Of a DNA stretch of 45,618 nt, positions 9,632 through 21,257 are shown piece by piece. The position numbers were made by a program, and so were the translations under genes. Source of the DNA: Fidelibacterota bacterium MT.SAG.2 (lineage in GTDB: Bacteria > Fidelibacterota > SORT01). Where the stretch lies: contig SORU01000011.1 of NCBI GenBank assembly GCA_004402915.1, positions 1 to 45,618 on the forward strand, in the 5' to 3' direction. The notes under the pieces are model-generated. The model had not been told where the DNA came from and ran no database searches. It saw only the letters and a list, made by a program, of their open reading frames with translations. Every line of letters starts with the position of its first letter. Positions within the stretch are counted from its first letter, which is position 1.

Positions 9632-10445
9632 GAAATTAATATTTAGTCTATTTGTTATTCTCTTTGGTTCTCTGATAACCATAATGATTGTGTCAGCAGA
9701 CAGAGAAAATGAAACCACCGTTGGAAATATTCTGATTGCAAGTGTTAAAAATTCTAAATTAACGGATCACGGTCTTTCGTATATGATTTCCAATCCTGAA
9801 GTTGATAAATACAGGCTAAAAATCTTAGCAGAAGATTGGGTCAATAGAGAGATCCTTGCTCAAGTTGCCGAGCAAAAGGATATTGTTGACTCTGAAATGC
9901 TAAACAATAATTTACAAAATTACAAAAGAGAGTTGCTTGCAAACAGCTATTTAGAACACAGATACCGTCAAATTCCACTTGTTACAGATGCCGAAATATT
10001 GTCTTTTTATAACGACAATATTGAAAGTTTTATTAGAGATAAGCGGCAAATAAGGGCGTATCATTATTTATTTGCTAATAAAGAATCTGCCATGGATCTG
10101 AAGAACGCACTGCTGACGAGCAATGAAGAAAAAATGGCAAATCTATTAAACAGATTCCACGGCACGCTTAGAACATTTAGTAGAGATGATGTCATAGAAG
10201 AAATTTCATCAGCTGCATTTGGATCTCGATCTAATTTAGTCGGACCGATCGAGACTGAATATGGCTACCATCTTCTTCAAATAATAGATAGATTTGAGGA
10301 AGAATCTTTGATACCTGCTCATGAGGTGAGAGATGAAATAATTCAAAAAATTAAAGTTAAGAAACAAAATATTTTATATTATCAAATCATAGACAGCCTA
10401 AGGCTTTCAACAGGGTATTACATTAATGAATCGTATTTTGAATAA
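9624..10445 (+). CDS. Degenerate parvulin/SurA-like periplasmic protein
   Basis: A 273-residue protein with an N-terminal signal peptide or membrane anchor (about residues 4-25) and a SurA-type helical N-domain. The C-terminal part resembles a parvulin domain: the ending GPIETEYGYHLLQIIDRFEEE matches the last strand of PpiC domains. The middle of that domain is much less conserved, so isomerase activity is doubtful. It starts at a TTG that overlaps the preceding gene by 8 bp; AAGGAA lies just upstream, and the residues right after the TTG form the signal sequence, so this start is favoured. The end overlaps the next gene by 20 bp. Probably a chaperone-type subunit. Confidence 0.72.
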   Translation: MNKKLIFSLFVILFGSLITIMIVSADRENETTVGNILIASVKNSKLTDHGLSYMISNPEVDKYRLKILAEDWVNREILAQVAEQKDIVDSEMLNNNLQNYKRELLANSYLEHRYRQIPLVTDAEILSFYNDNIESFIRDKRQIRAYHYLFANKESAMDLKNALLTSNEEKMANLLNRFHGTLRTFSRDDVIEEISSAAFGSRSNLVGPIETEYGYHLLQIIDRFEEESLIPAHEVRDEIIQKIKVKKQNILYYQIIDSLRLSTGYYINESYFE

Positions 10446-11721
10446 ATATATTTTAAATATCATACTATTATTCTCGCTGGTAATTAGCTCAAGTTCATTA
10501 AAGTCACAAATAGTTGACGGAATAGCAGCAATTGTTGGCGATGAAATTATTCTCAAAAGCGAAGTAGATCAATTTGCTCAAACTCAAGCGCTGCGCATGA
10601 GAATCGATCCTTCAAGAAATCCGAATAGATATCAAAGTATATGGAGGAAAACTCTTGAGACAATGATCGATCAGAAAATTCTTCTTGACCGCGCAGAACT
10701 CGACAGCATAGAGGTTAGCGAAAAAGAGGTTGAACAAGCTCTAAACGAACAGATCGATGGTATAATTGAAAGGGTGGGTTCGAGAGAAAAAGCCGAAGAA
10801 ATATTAGGTTATCCGATTAGTAAATTAAGAAGAAATTATCGAGAGGAAATTCGAAAACAGAGATTAGTGGAAAAAATTCAACAGCAGAAATTTAATGATA
10901 TAACCGTTGGAAGAAGAGAGGTTGAAGAATTTTTCAGTCAATATACCGACAGCCTTCCCGAGATAAATCCAGGTGTTAAGATCAGTCATATTCTCATCGA
11001 GATAAAAGCCGGTTCCAATGCTGACAGCTTAGCTCTAAATAAGATAGACAGTATTCTAACAACGATAAAATCGGGAGAAGATTTTTCCGAATTAGCCTCT
11101 CTATATTCTGATGATACTAACTCTGCATTAAACGGCGGAGAACTTGGATTTATGAAACGGGGAACTCTTGTTCCTGAATTTGAAGAAGCGGCATATTCCC
11201 TTTCTCCAGGTGATATAAGTGAAATTGTAAGAACAGAATTCGGCTATCATATTATAAAACTTATTGAAAGGCGCGGTGAGAGGATAAACGTCAAGCATAT
11301 TTTGATCATGCCTAAAACAGGTAAATATGATGAGGACAAAGTTGTTATATTACTTAAAGATTTACGCGCTCGAATTATATCCGGAGAATCGTTCGAAGAT
11401 GTAGCCGGTGAATACAGTGATGATCCTGAAGTTGCAATAAATAATGGAAATTTAGGCTGGTATGATCTGACGTCATTAAGCATTCCTCAGTTTGCAGAAG
11501 TATTGGACACATTAAAAGTTGGAAATATAAGTAAGCCCATTAAAACCGATTATGGATATCATATTATTAAATCAATTGATATTAGAGAAGGTGGAAAACT
11601 TACACTCGAAGATAACTGGTATGAATTGGAGTCAATTGTAATAAGAAATAAAAGATTACAAGTTTATAATGAATGGCTCGATTCCATAAGAGATGAAGTT
11701 TATATAGATATAAAAATGTGA
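10426..11721 (+). CDS. surA: SurA-like periplasmic chaperone with two parvulin domains
   Basis: SurA escorts unfolded outer-membrane proteins to the BAM complex. The 431-residue product has a signal peptide (about residues 1-28), then the SurA N-domain beginning VDGIAAIVGDEIILKSEVD, a diagnostic pattern. Two complete parvulin domains follow: about 180-283 (KISHILI ... GGELGFMKRGTL ... FGYHIIKL) and about 287-390 (NVKHILIM ... NGNLGWYDLTSL ... YGYHIIKS). The architecture and length match E. coli SurA (428 aa). It is the last gene of the parvulin trio and is followed by the AT-rich gap before dnaN. The ATG start lies inside the upstream gene. Confidence 0.9.
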   Translation: MNRILNKYILNIILLFSLVISSSSLKSQIVDGIAAIVGDEIILKSEVDQFAQTQALRMRIDPSRNPNRYQSIWRKTLETMIDQKILLDRAELDSIEVSEKEVEQALNEQIDGIIERVGSREKAEEILGYPISKLRRNYREEIRKQRLVEKIQQQKFNDITVGRREVEEFFSQYTDSLPEINPGVKISHILIEIKAGSNADSLALNKIDSILTTIKSGEDFSELASLYSDDTNSALNGGELGFMKRGTLVPEFEEAAYSLSPGDISEIVRTEFGYHIIKLIERRGERINVKHILIMPKTGKYDEDKVVILLKDLRARIISGESFEDVAGEYSDDPEVAINNGNLGWYDLTSLSIPQFAEVLDTLKVGNISKPIKTDYGYHIIKSIDIREGGKLTLEDNWYELESIVIRNKRLQVYNEWLDSIRDEVYIDIKM

Positions 11722-12070
11722 AAAACTTCTTGATAATGTGTGTGTAATCATGTTGATATTTTGTTATATCCATAGTGACAGAATCAATTGTGATACACAT
11801 GTGTAAAAGTATAAAATTATTTCTTGATAAGGTTGGTATTTATTAACATTATTATAGATATATTAACATAGTCTAAACATAGATTATTATTATACTTATA
11901 TAGTACTATTATACAATGTTAACACTATTAATATAATTATATTAATATCTCTGTTTTATTACTAATCTTTAATTAATTAGTTGTCAATTTCTGAGAAATT
12001 CGTAAATTATAAGTCTATAAATAATAGTTGTATTCAATTAAATTAAGATGACCTTAAAAGGAATTAATTA
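11722..12070. other. AT-rich intergenic region upstream of dnaN; candidate replication origin
   Basis: No ORF of note lies in this 349-bp gap. It is the most AT-rich stretch I saw in the window: 11881-11940 has only 8 G/C in 60 bases. It contains several near matches to the DnaA box TTATNCACA: TGATACACA (11791-11799), its inverted partner TGTGTAAAA (11800-11808) and TTATTAACA (11840-11848), each with one mismatch. The motif TATTAACAT is repeated near 11841 and 11861. Position next to dnaN-recF-gyrB-gyrA and about 9 kb from parS supports an origin. Against it: the genes on the left side also read rightward and dnaA is absent. It must in any case contain the dnaN promoter. Confidence 0.45.
11791..11808. 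promoter_or_regulatory. Back-to-back DnaA-box-like inverted pair
   Basis: Two 9-mers, each one mismatch from the consensus TTATNCACA, abut as an inverted pair around the perfect 12-bp palindrome TACACATGTGTA (11794-11805). This would suit a DnaA dimer or another dimeric regulator. DnaA binding is inference; no exact consensus box was found in the gap. Confidence 0.35.
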
Positions 12071-13192
12071 ATGAAGTTTTCAATCGAGAGAGAGATAATT
12101 CATAAGGAGCTTCAGAGGGCAAATAGGGTAGTGCCTGTCAGATCTACTCTTCCAATTTTAACTTGTGTGTTATTAAGCGTTGAAAACTCAAAACTTAGAG
12201 TCTTGGCAACGGATATTGAAGTTACTATTAGTAGTGAAGTAGACGTAACTGATTCTGAGAATGGAACTGTTGCAATTCAATCAAAATTATTGAATGACCT
12301 GATTGGTGTTTTACCACAAGGAGAATTAACGATTAGTTCGGATGACAAGAATTTTGTAACAATTAAATCTTCAAGTGGTAGTTATAGTATTGCAGGTAAG
12401 TCGTCTGAAGATTTTCCAGCTGTGCCTACTTTGGAAAATGGTGAATCAATAAATATTGATAACGAAACGATGCACAGAATTATTGATAAGACCTCATTTG
12501 CTGTTAGCGCTGATATGCTTAGACCTGCGTTAACAGGAGTACTATTTGAATTTAATGATGAGAACTTAACGACAGTAGCTACTGACGGTCATAGGCTTGC
12601 AAAACTTACTATAAACAAGAATACAGGAATTAAAGAAGATAAAAGGATAATAATTCCTAAAAAGTTTTTGAGTCTTATCTTAAATGCGCTGTCAGGGAAT
12701 GAAGAAAACAGCTTCACTGCCACAGAAAATCATGTTATGATAACAATAGGAAGCACAAAATTCTACACGAGGATTATTGATGAAAAGTATCCTGATTATA
12801 ACAGCGTAATACCGTCTGAAAATGATAAAGAACTTAATGTTAAGGTAGAAGATTTTTTAGCGTCAGCAGTCAGGGTTTCAATTTTCGCTAACAAAACTAC
12901 ACAGCAAATAAAACTGACAGTTTCTAATAATAATATTAAGATTTCTTCTGCTGATCCTGAATCAGGCGGGTCCGGAGCAGAGGACATAGATTGTAAATAT
13001 GGTGGAGAAGACATAGAAATAGGGTTCAATTCTGAATATTTAAAAGATATTTTAAGACAGATAGATACGGAAGAGTTAATAATGAGCTTAAAGGCGCCAA
13101 TTAGCGCAGGATTGGTTTATCCAGCCGAACAGGCTGAAAATGAAGATTATACTATTCTCTTAATGCCGATTCGACTAACAGAAGAAGCGTAA
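12071..13192 (+). CDS. dnaN: DNA polymerase III beta subunit (sliding clamp)
   Basis: DnaN is the ring-shaped processivity clamp of the replicative polymerase. The 373-residue product has the standard length and three-fold repeat. Recognisable are the N-terminal LPILTCVLLSVENSKLRVLATDIEVTI-type segment (split here as a description, about residues 27-52), the central segment with VATDGHRLAK near residues 177-186, and the C-terminal ending LLMPIRL that forms the partner-binding groove. AAAAGGAA lies about 8 bases before the ATG. It opens the dnaN-recF-dciA-gyrB-gyrA run; recF follows after about 13 bp. Confidence 0.97.
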   Translation: MKFSIEREIIHKELQRANRVVPVRSTLPILTCVLLSVENSKLRVLATDIEVTISSEVDVTDSENGTVAIQSKLLNDLIGVLPQGELTISSDDKNFVTIKSSSGSYSIAGKSSEDFPAVPTLENGESINIDNETMHRIIDKTSFAVSADMLRPALTGVLFEFNDENLTTVATDGHRLAKLTINKNTGIKEDKRIIIPKKFLSLILNALSGNEENSFTATENHVMITIGSTKFYTRIIDEKYPDYNSVIPSENDKELNVKVEDFLASAVRVSIFANKTTQQIKLTVSNNNIKISSADPESGGSGAEDIDCKYGGEDIEIGFNSEYLKDILRQIDTEELIMSLKAPISAGLVYPAEQAENEDYTILLMPIRLTEEA

Positions 13193-13205
13193 CATAACCA
13201 CGGTG

Positions 13206-14281
13206 ATGCATCTTGAAAATTTGCGATTGATAAATTTCCGAAGTTATGAAAAATTTGAAACAGATTTCTCCGATAAAATAAATATTATCACCGGTAATAA
13301 CGGTGTAGGTAAATCTTCAGTTTTAGAAGCTGTTCACTACCTTTCATTATCAAAAAGTTTTAGATCAAATAGAGACGAAGAAGCAATACATTTCAATTCC
13401 GATCACTTTGTCTCTAAGGGAACGTTTGTCTCGGATGACGGGGTAAGGGAAAATATTTCGATCTCATTTTCCAAGAACGGTGGAAAGGCGATAAAAAGTC
13501 ATGGAAAATTATTGGAAAATTCGAGAGATCTGATCGGAAGACATCCTGTTGTTTTGCTTTCACCGGAGGATATTATAACTACAATAGGTTCCCCATCAGG
13601 ACAAAGAAAATTTATGAACATGACAATGTCTCAGGTAAATAAAAATCATCTTAGCCGGTTAATGTCGTATCGTGGTGTCCTTAAGCAACGGAACGCCGCC
13701 ATCAACATGGCAGCTTCCGGAAGACAATCTTACGAGAACACTCTCGATGCCTTAGAAGAGCAATTAGGCGAGCTATGCAGTTCTATATGGGAGGATCGGG
13801 TAAATTTTATTAACGAGATCTTCCCGGAATTTCAAAAGATATTCAATGACCTTAATGAAGGTAAAAAAGAAGGCACTATTGAATACCGTCCTTCGGTAAG
13901 CGGTACAAAAAACGAAATTATGGAAGTATTTAAACTAAGAAGAGCTAATGATTTTAATATGGGCTTTACTACAAAAGGGCTTCACCGCGATAAGCTTATC
14001 TTCAAGATCAATGATAGAGCGCTAAAAAAATATGGCTCTAAGGGTGAGAACAAATCATTTATGATAGCGCTGAGATTAACACAGGGCAAGTTTATAGAGA
14101 AAAAAACCGGTATTAAGCCGATATATCTGCTCGATGATGTGTTCATGGAGTTGGACAGAAAGAGAGCGATTGAAACGGTAAAATATATCAATGGAATCGG
14201 ACAGGTAATCATAACTACTACAAACTATGAAGAGTGGTCGGACAAGGTGGGATTTAAAGTTAACTTGATAGGTCTGTCTTA

Positions 14282-14282
<1 letters not shown>
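13206..14282 (+). CDS. recF: DNA replication and repair protein RecF
   Basis: RecF is an SMC-like ATPase that works with RecO and RecR to load RecA at gaps. The 358-residue product has the Walker A GNNGVGKS (about 30-37), the conserved LSPEDI segment followed by GSPSGQRKFMN, and the Walker B YLLDDVF near residues 307-313 followed by ELD. Length is normal. A GTG directly precedes the ATG (13203), so the start may be one codon earlier; neither has a good Shine-Dalgarno. The stop codon TAA shares a base with the ATG of dciA, indicating translational coupling. Confidence 0.96.
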
Positions 14283-16488
<2,206 letters not shown>

Positions 16489-16504
16489 GGGATAAATTTT
16501 AAGA

Positions 16505-18988
16505 ATGGCAGTAAATAGAGATAAGATATTACCAGTTGAGATAGTTGATGAAATGCGAAACTCGTATCTCGACTATTCTATGTCAGTAATCGTTTCAAGG
16601 GCACTTCCGGATGCGAGGGACGGGTTGAAGCCTGTTCATAGAAGAATACTTTACGGCATGGATGAATTGGGATTAAGAGCGAATAAATCCTTTAAAAAAT
16701 GCGCAAGAATTGTCGGGGAAGTCTTGGGTAAGTTTCATCCGCATGGTGACACCGCGATCTATGACTCTCTCGTAAGGATGGCGCAAGATTTTTCACTTAG
16801 ATATCCTTTGGTGAAAGGGCAGGGGAATTTCGGGTCTGTTGATGGAGACGGCGCGGCGGCGATGAGGTATACAGAAGCCAAGATGCACAAGATAGCCGAA
16901 GAGATGCTGCAAGACATTGATAAAGATACGGTAAAGTTTATTCCGAATTTCGACGATACGCTTGAAGAGCCGACTGTGCTCCCGACGCGATTGCCCCAGC
17001 TCCATATGAATGGAACAAGCGGGATAGCCGTAGGAATGGCAACAAATATCCCACCGCATAATTTGAGAGAAATTTCTAATGCAATAATAGCTATTATAGA
17101 TAATCCGGATATAGAGATAGAAGAATTACTGAAATTTGTAAGCGGGCCGGACTTCCCGACAGGCGGGATAATCTACGGCAAAAAAGGAATTAGGGATGCA
17201 TTTTTAACAGGCAGGGGAAGCATAAAAGTTCGTTCAAGGGTTAGCGTTGAAGTGTCGAAAAACGGCAGGGAATCAATTATTATCTCTGAAATACCATTTC
17301 AGGTGAATAAATCAAATTTGATTATAAAAACAGCAGACTTAGTGCGGGATAAGGTGATTGAAGGCATACGTGACATCAGAGACGAATCTGACAGAGACGG
17401 TATCAGGGTTGTAATGGATCTTAAAAGGGACGTTATTCCAGATGTTGTCATAAATCAGCTTTTCAAACACACCCAACTTCAGGATACCTTTTCGGTAAAC
17501 TTTATTGCCCTGGTGAACGGCGAACCAAAATTATTGAATCTTAAAGAATCGCTTCTTCCCTTCATAGGGTTTAGGCATGAGGTCGTATTAAGAAGAACAA
17601 AATTTGAGAAAAATAAAGCAGAAAACAGGGCGCACATACTTGAAGGATTGAAGATAGCTCTTGATAATATTGACGAAATTATAAAAATAATAAAGAAATC
17701 CGAGTCTCCCGAACTTGCCAGAACTAAATTGATGAAATCTTTCGATCTCTCAGAGCGTCAAGCGAAAGCGATTCTTGAAATGAGACTGTCCGCCCTAACC
17801 GGGTTAGAGCAGAAAAAAATTGTGGACGAGCTTAGTGCTCTGCTCAAGCTGATAGAAAAGCTCACTTCCATTCTTTCTAATAAAGAATTGCGTATGGAGA
17901 TAGTAAAAGAGGAGCTCATTGAAATAACTGAAAAATACGGTGACGATAGAAGGACGGATATCGTTGAAGATGAGGGTGAATTCTCTATCGAAGACATGAT
18001 CGCCCAGGAAGATATGGTGATCACCATTTCTCACAACGGATTCATTAAGAGATTCCCGGTCAGCGGCTTCAAAAGACAGGGGCGCGGAGGAAGAGGCCTT
18101 AAGGGGGCGTCAACAAAAGAAGACGATTATGTTGAACATCTATTCGTTGCTTCAACGCATCACCATCTTCTTATTTTTACGGATAGAGGAAAATGTCATT
18201 GGCTGAAAGTGCATGAAGTCCCTCAGGCTGGCAGGGCATCAAGGGGGCGTGCTATAATTAACATTCTTCAGTTAGAAAAAGATGAAAATCCACAGGCTTT
18301 TCTCGCTGTCAGTGAATTTGATGACGACCACTACATTTTGATGGCTACAGAACGCGGACTCGTGAAGAAAACGGTTTTATCCGCCTATAAGAGACCGATG
18401 AAGGGCGGTATATACGCGATAGATATCAGAGAGGGCGACAAGCTGATCGAAGCTCGATTGACCGACGGTTCAAACGATGTGATCCTTGGCTCCTTATACG
18501 GTAAGGCGATACGGTTCAATGAATCTGACGCTCGACCCATGGGTCGGAAAACGAGAGGCGTTCGCGGAATGAGGCTCCAGGATGACGTGGATAGGGTTAT
18601 TGGGATGATAGTGATAAAACGATCCGGGACAGTTCTCGCCGTCAGTGAAAATGGATTTGGCAAAAGAACGGGGATTGATGCCTATCCGCTGAGAAAAAGA
18701 GGTGGAAAGGGAGTTCTCACTATTCGTACAACGGAAAAAGTAGGAAAAATGCTTTCTATTAAAGAGGTGGTGGATACGGACGACCTGATGATTATTACAC
18801 AAAGAGGAATTATGATTCGTCAATCGGTATCCAAGATTAGATCTATCGGCAGGGCGACACAGGGTGTAAAACTTATAAGGCTTGACGAAAATGATTCTAT
18901 TGCATCTGTCACCCGGGTTATGGAAAAGGTTGGGAATAATGAAGATGAGAACAGCGAAGAAGCGCCTGATGCAGAACTCGAAGAATGA
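16505..18988 (+). CDS. gyrA: DNA gyrase subunit A
   Basis: GyrA is the DNA-cleaving and wrapping subunit. In the 827-residue product the catalytic Tyr is Y122 within [10 protein letters not shown], the same number as in E. coli. The quinolone-region residues read T83 and D87 in [10 protein letters not shown]; Thr at 83 is a natural variant in other species. The C-terminal beta-pinwheel is complete and carries the GyrA-box QGRGGRG (R to G at its second position relative to QRRGGKG), which marks gyrase rather than topoisomerase IV. A short acidic tail ends the protein. Last gene of the dnaN-gyrA run. Confidence 0.98.
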   Translation: MAVNRDKILPVEIVDEMRNSYLDYSMSVIVSRALPDARDGLKPVHRRILYGMDELGLRANKSFKKCARIVGEVLGKFHPHGDTAIYDSLVRMAQDFSLRYPLVKGQGNFGSVDGDGAAAMRYTEAKMHKIAEEMLQDIDKDTVKFIPNFDDTLEEPTVLPTRLPQLHMNGTSGIAVGMATNIPPHNLREISNAIIAIIDNPDIEIEELLKFVSGPDFPTGGIIYGKKGIRDAFLTGRGSIKVRSRVSVEVSKNGRESIIISEIPFQVNKSNLIIKTADLVRDKVIEGIRDIRDESDRDGIRVVMDLKRDVIPDVVINQLFKHTQLQDTFSVNFIALVNGEPKLLNLKESLLPFIGFRHEVVLRRTKFEKNKAENRAHILEGLKIALDNIDEIIKIIKKSESPELARTKLMKSFDLSERQAKAILEMRLSALTGLEQKKIVDELSALLKLIEKLTSILSNKELRMEIVKEELIEITEKYGDDRRTDIVEDEGEFSIEDMIAQEDMVITISHNGFIKRFPVSGFKRQGRGGRGLKGASTKEDDYVEHLFVASTHHHLLIFTDRGKCHWLKVHEVPQAGRASRGRAIINILQLEKDENPQAFLAVSEFDDDHYILMATERGLVKKTVLSAYKRPMKGGIYAIDIREGDKLIEARLTDGSNDVILGSLYGKAIRFNESDARPMGRKTRGVRGMRLQDDVDRVIGMIVIKRSGTVLAVSENGFGKRTGIDAYPLRKRGGKGVLTIRTTEKVGKMLSIKEVVDTDDLMIITQRGIMIRQSVSKIRSIGRATQGVKLIRLDENDSIASVTRVMEKVGNNEDENSEEAPDAELEE

Positions 18989-19071
18989 TCTGAAATTCTT
19001 CTTCACAAATTAACGAGTTATATTGGCCTAAAAGAATAACGCCCGACTCATATGAGCGTCGGCTGAAATTT

Positions 19072-19266
19072 ATGCTCGAAACCAACGGAGCTTACAAGTG
19101 GCTATCGGCACTTTCCGGAATGCTGACCATGCAAGATGAACAGCGGGCTAATCTGAACCAAGCCCTAGGGGTTACAAAGGCGCTAATAATTGCAACGGCA
19201 AAACAGTTTCCCGCCAAAACAGGTGGATTTGGACTGAATTGGATCTGTTCAGCGGAGAAGATTTAA
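19072..19266 (+). CDS. Short unidentified ORF downstream of gyrA
   Basis: A 64-residue ORF I do not recognise. It has no Shine-Dalgarno before the ATG. The same frame is open upstream to 18994 and reads protein-like there (NELYWPKRITPDSYERRL). It would connect to an ATG at 18985, which overlaps the gyrA stop, were it not for a TGA at 18991. It may therefore be a 5'-broken gene or may use a non-standard start. It lies beside a clearly broken gene, so decay is plausible. Confidence 0.35.
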   Translation: MLETNGAYKWLSALSGMLTMQDEQRANLNQALGVTKALIIATAKQFPAKTGGFGLNWICSAEKI

Positions 19267-19291
19267 TATGAGAGAAAGTGAATGATAGAAA

Positions 19292-20259
19292 TTATTTTAA
19301 GAAGTAATATGCAGCGCCTGCCGCTACTAATGATACGCCGGAGATAGTTAATAAAAGCTTAATTCGCTTAGACCGCCTTTTGTCAGCTTCATCTTTTCTA
19401 TCAGCTTCGGACTTTTTGCTTTTTATATCACTCAGAATTTCTGAAAGATTTCAGGACGACTTTACAATCTCTTTTACCTAATCTCTATCCGAAAAATGTA
19501 GTGTGCCTCTTGAATAATGAGACTTTGCGTTACTAATGATATTCATAAATTCATTAAAATATTCCACAGCCATCTCATACTCTTGAGAGTGTTCGGATAT
19601 TTTTTTAAATGAAGGAAGATGACTCAAAAATAGTTCCGTTAATGCAACGGAGATCGCCAGAAGGTTTGCGTGTTCATTTTCAACCGTATTGATCAAATCT
19701 GAAATTGAAGCGCTGTGATCCATGTTTTTAAGACGAGTGTCAATGTCATCGAGAGCGCCGGTGATTTTATTATGTCTTTCAGAATATTGATTTATTAGTG
19801 CCGCCCTCTCTTCAAAAAGGGCAGTTGTTTTATCAAATTTCTGCTCCAATTCGGGAATAGCGGTTTCAATTTCTTGTAAAAATTCATGATTGCTTTCTTT
19901 TTGAATCGAAATCAATGTATCATCAAGTTTTGACAAAAGCTCTAATTCTAGTTTAGAAATTTTATCCGATTCGAGTTTAGAAAGAAATCGGGTAGAAAAA
20001 AATTGTGTGTCAAAGTTATTTAGGTAGAATTTTTCATTTCTGCAAATATCTTTAAATAATCAACTCGTCTAACCTTGCCGAATCGGGTCTCAATCTTTTC
20101 GGCATATATTGAAATTGGTGATAATTTTTTTTGAGCTTCGTTAGTAAATACCGTGGTGCTATTCTTTCTGATTTTAATTTCAAAATAGCCATGATAGCCG
20201 TCCAGGGATTTTTTGAGTATTTCCCCCGAATTATTTTCTTGTTTGTCACCCATCAACAT
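19292..20259 (-). pseudogene. Broken coiled-coil, C-terminally membrane-anchored protein gene
   Basis: Reading on the - strand, an ATG at 20259 (no strong Shine-Dalgarno) begins a 79-residue frame that stops at 20020. A second frame, open from 20059 without an ATG, continues through a long Lys/Glu/Leu-rich coiled-coil region (best start TTG 19936) to a TAG at 19478-19480. Nine codons on there is a TGA (19451-19453). The same frame then continues with charged residues, a hydrophobic segment (ISGVSLVAAGAAYYF) and a TAA at 19292-19294. The pieces fit one ancestral protein of about 320 residues: soluble head, coiled coil, C-terminal transmembrane anchor, broken by one frameshift and two in-frame stops. 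I do not recognise the family. Separate small genes are the alternative. Confidence 0.6.
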
Positions 20260-20373
20260 ATGTAACAGTCCTTAATTCTTTTAAATAATCAGTGTTGATA
20301 ATAATATAGCGATCTCCGTGAGGTCAACTTATAAGTATTCTTAAAACGATAGTTTTTTGTATTGGGCTAAAAT

Positions 20374-21240
20374 TTAATTTATTCCCAATCTTTGGAGTAC
20401 CGAAAGGGTTGGTTTTGAATTGTTTAAAGTGAAAAAATGGATTCCTGGAACACCGCTATCAAGCAATTCACGGCATTGCTTAACGGCTTGTTCAACACCC
20501 AATTTTGTAGATCTCTTCCGATCATCACCAGCTTCAAACATTTGTTCTTTAAGTAAATCGGGAATATATGTGCCGTTAATTTTAGCAAATTTCATGACAT
20601 GATTGGAATTAATAAACGGAATTATACCAGGTATAATCGGTTTGTCAATTCCGATATTTCGCGCCATTTCAAGAAACTTGAAATAGAATTCGTTATCGAA
20701 AAAGAACTGTGTAATCGCGAAATCCGCCCCCGCGTCCAGCTTAATTTTTAGATATTGTATATCTTCTTCAAGTGAGGTTGAGTCAGGATGTCCCTCTGGA
20801 TGAGCGGCAACACCGATACAGAAATGGTTCAATTCTCCCACAAGACCAACGACGTCGGCGGCAAACCTTAAACCCTCAGGATGAGGCACAAAGCCATCAC
20901 TGTCTGGCATATCGCCTCTTAGAGCCAGAATATTATTTATTCCATTCTCTTTCAGCTCCAGGACATAGTTTATCAGATATTCTTTTGAATGATTTACGCA
21001 CGTGAGGTGCGGCATGGACGTTATTCCGAATTCATCCTGAATTTTGCATACGAGTTCAAGCGTAGGGCGAGCCGTTCCACCTCCCGCGCCATATGTTACA
21101 GAGTAAAATGCAGGGGATGCTTGTTTAAGTTTCTCAAAAACTTTGTTGAGAGATTGAAATCCGCGCTCGGTCTTCGGGGCAAAAAACTCACATGATATTA
21201 CAGGCTTATCGCTATTTAGATATAAATCAGAAATCTTCAA
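20374..21240 (-). CDS. metF: Methylenetetrahydrofolate reductase
   Basis: MetF reduces 5,10-methylene-THF to 5-methyl-THF with FAD, feeding methionine synthesis. The 288-residue TIM-barrel protein has the N-terminal SCEFFAPKTE motif containing the catalytic-type Glu, the YGAGGGT segment, the LALRGDMP segment, the VAAHPEGH segment, and DAGADFAITQFFFD, all typical of the family. The start is a TTG at 21240, immediately giving the expected N-terminus; no ATG fits. It lies 17 bp downstream of the peptidase gene on the same strand, so co-transcription is likely although the functions are unrelated. Confidence 0.96.
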   Translation of the reverse strand: MKISDLYLNSDKPVISCEFFAPKTERGFQSLNKVFEKLKQASPAFYSVTYGAGGGTARPTLELVCKIQDEFGITSMPHLTCVNHSKEYLINYVLELKENGINNILALRGDMPDSDGFVPHPEGLRFAADVVGLVGELNHFCIGVAAHPEGHPDSTSLEEDIQYLKIKLDAGADFAITQFFFDNEFYFKFLEMARNIGIDKPIIPGIIPFINSNHVMKFAKINGTYIPDLLKEQMFEAGDDRKRSTKLGVEQAVKQCRELLDSGVPGIHFFTLNNSKPTLSVLQRLGIN

Positions 21241-21257
21241 ATAATCGATCGATCTGA

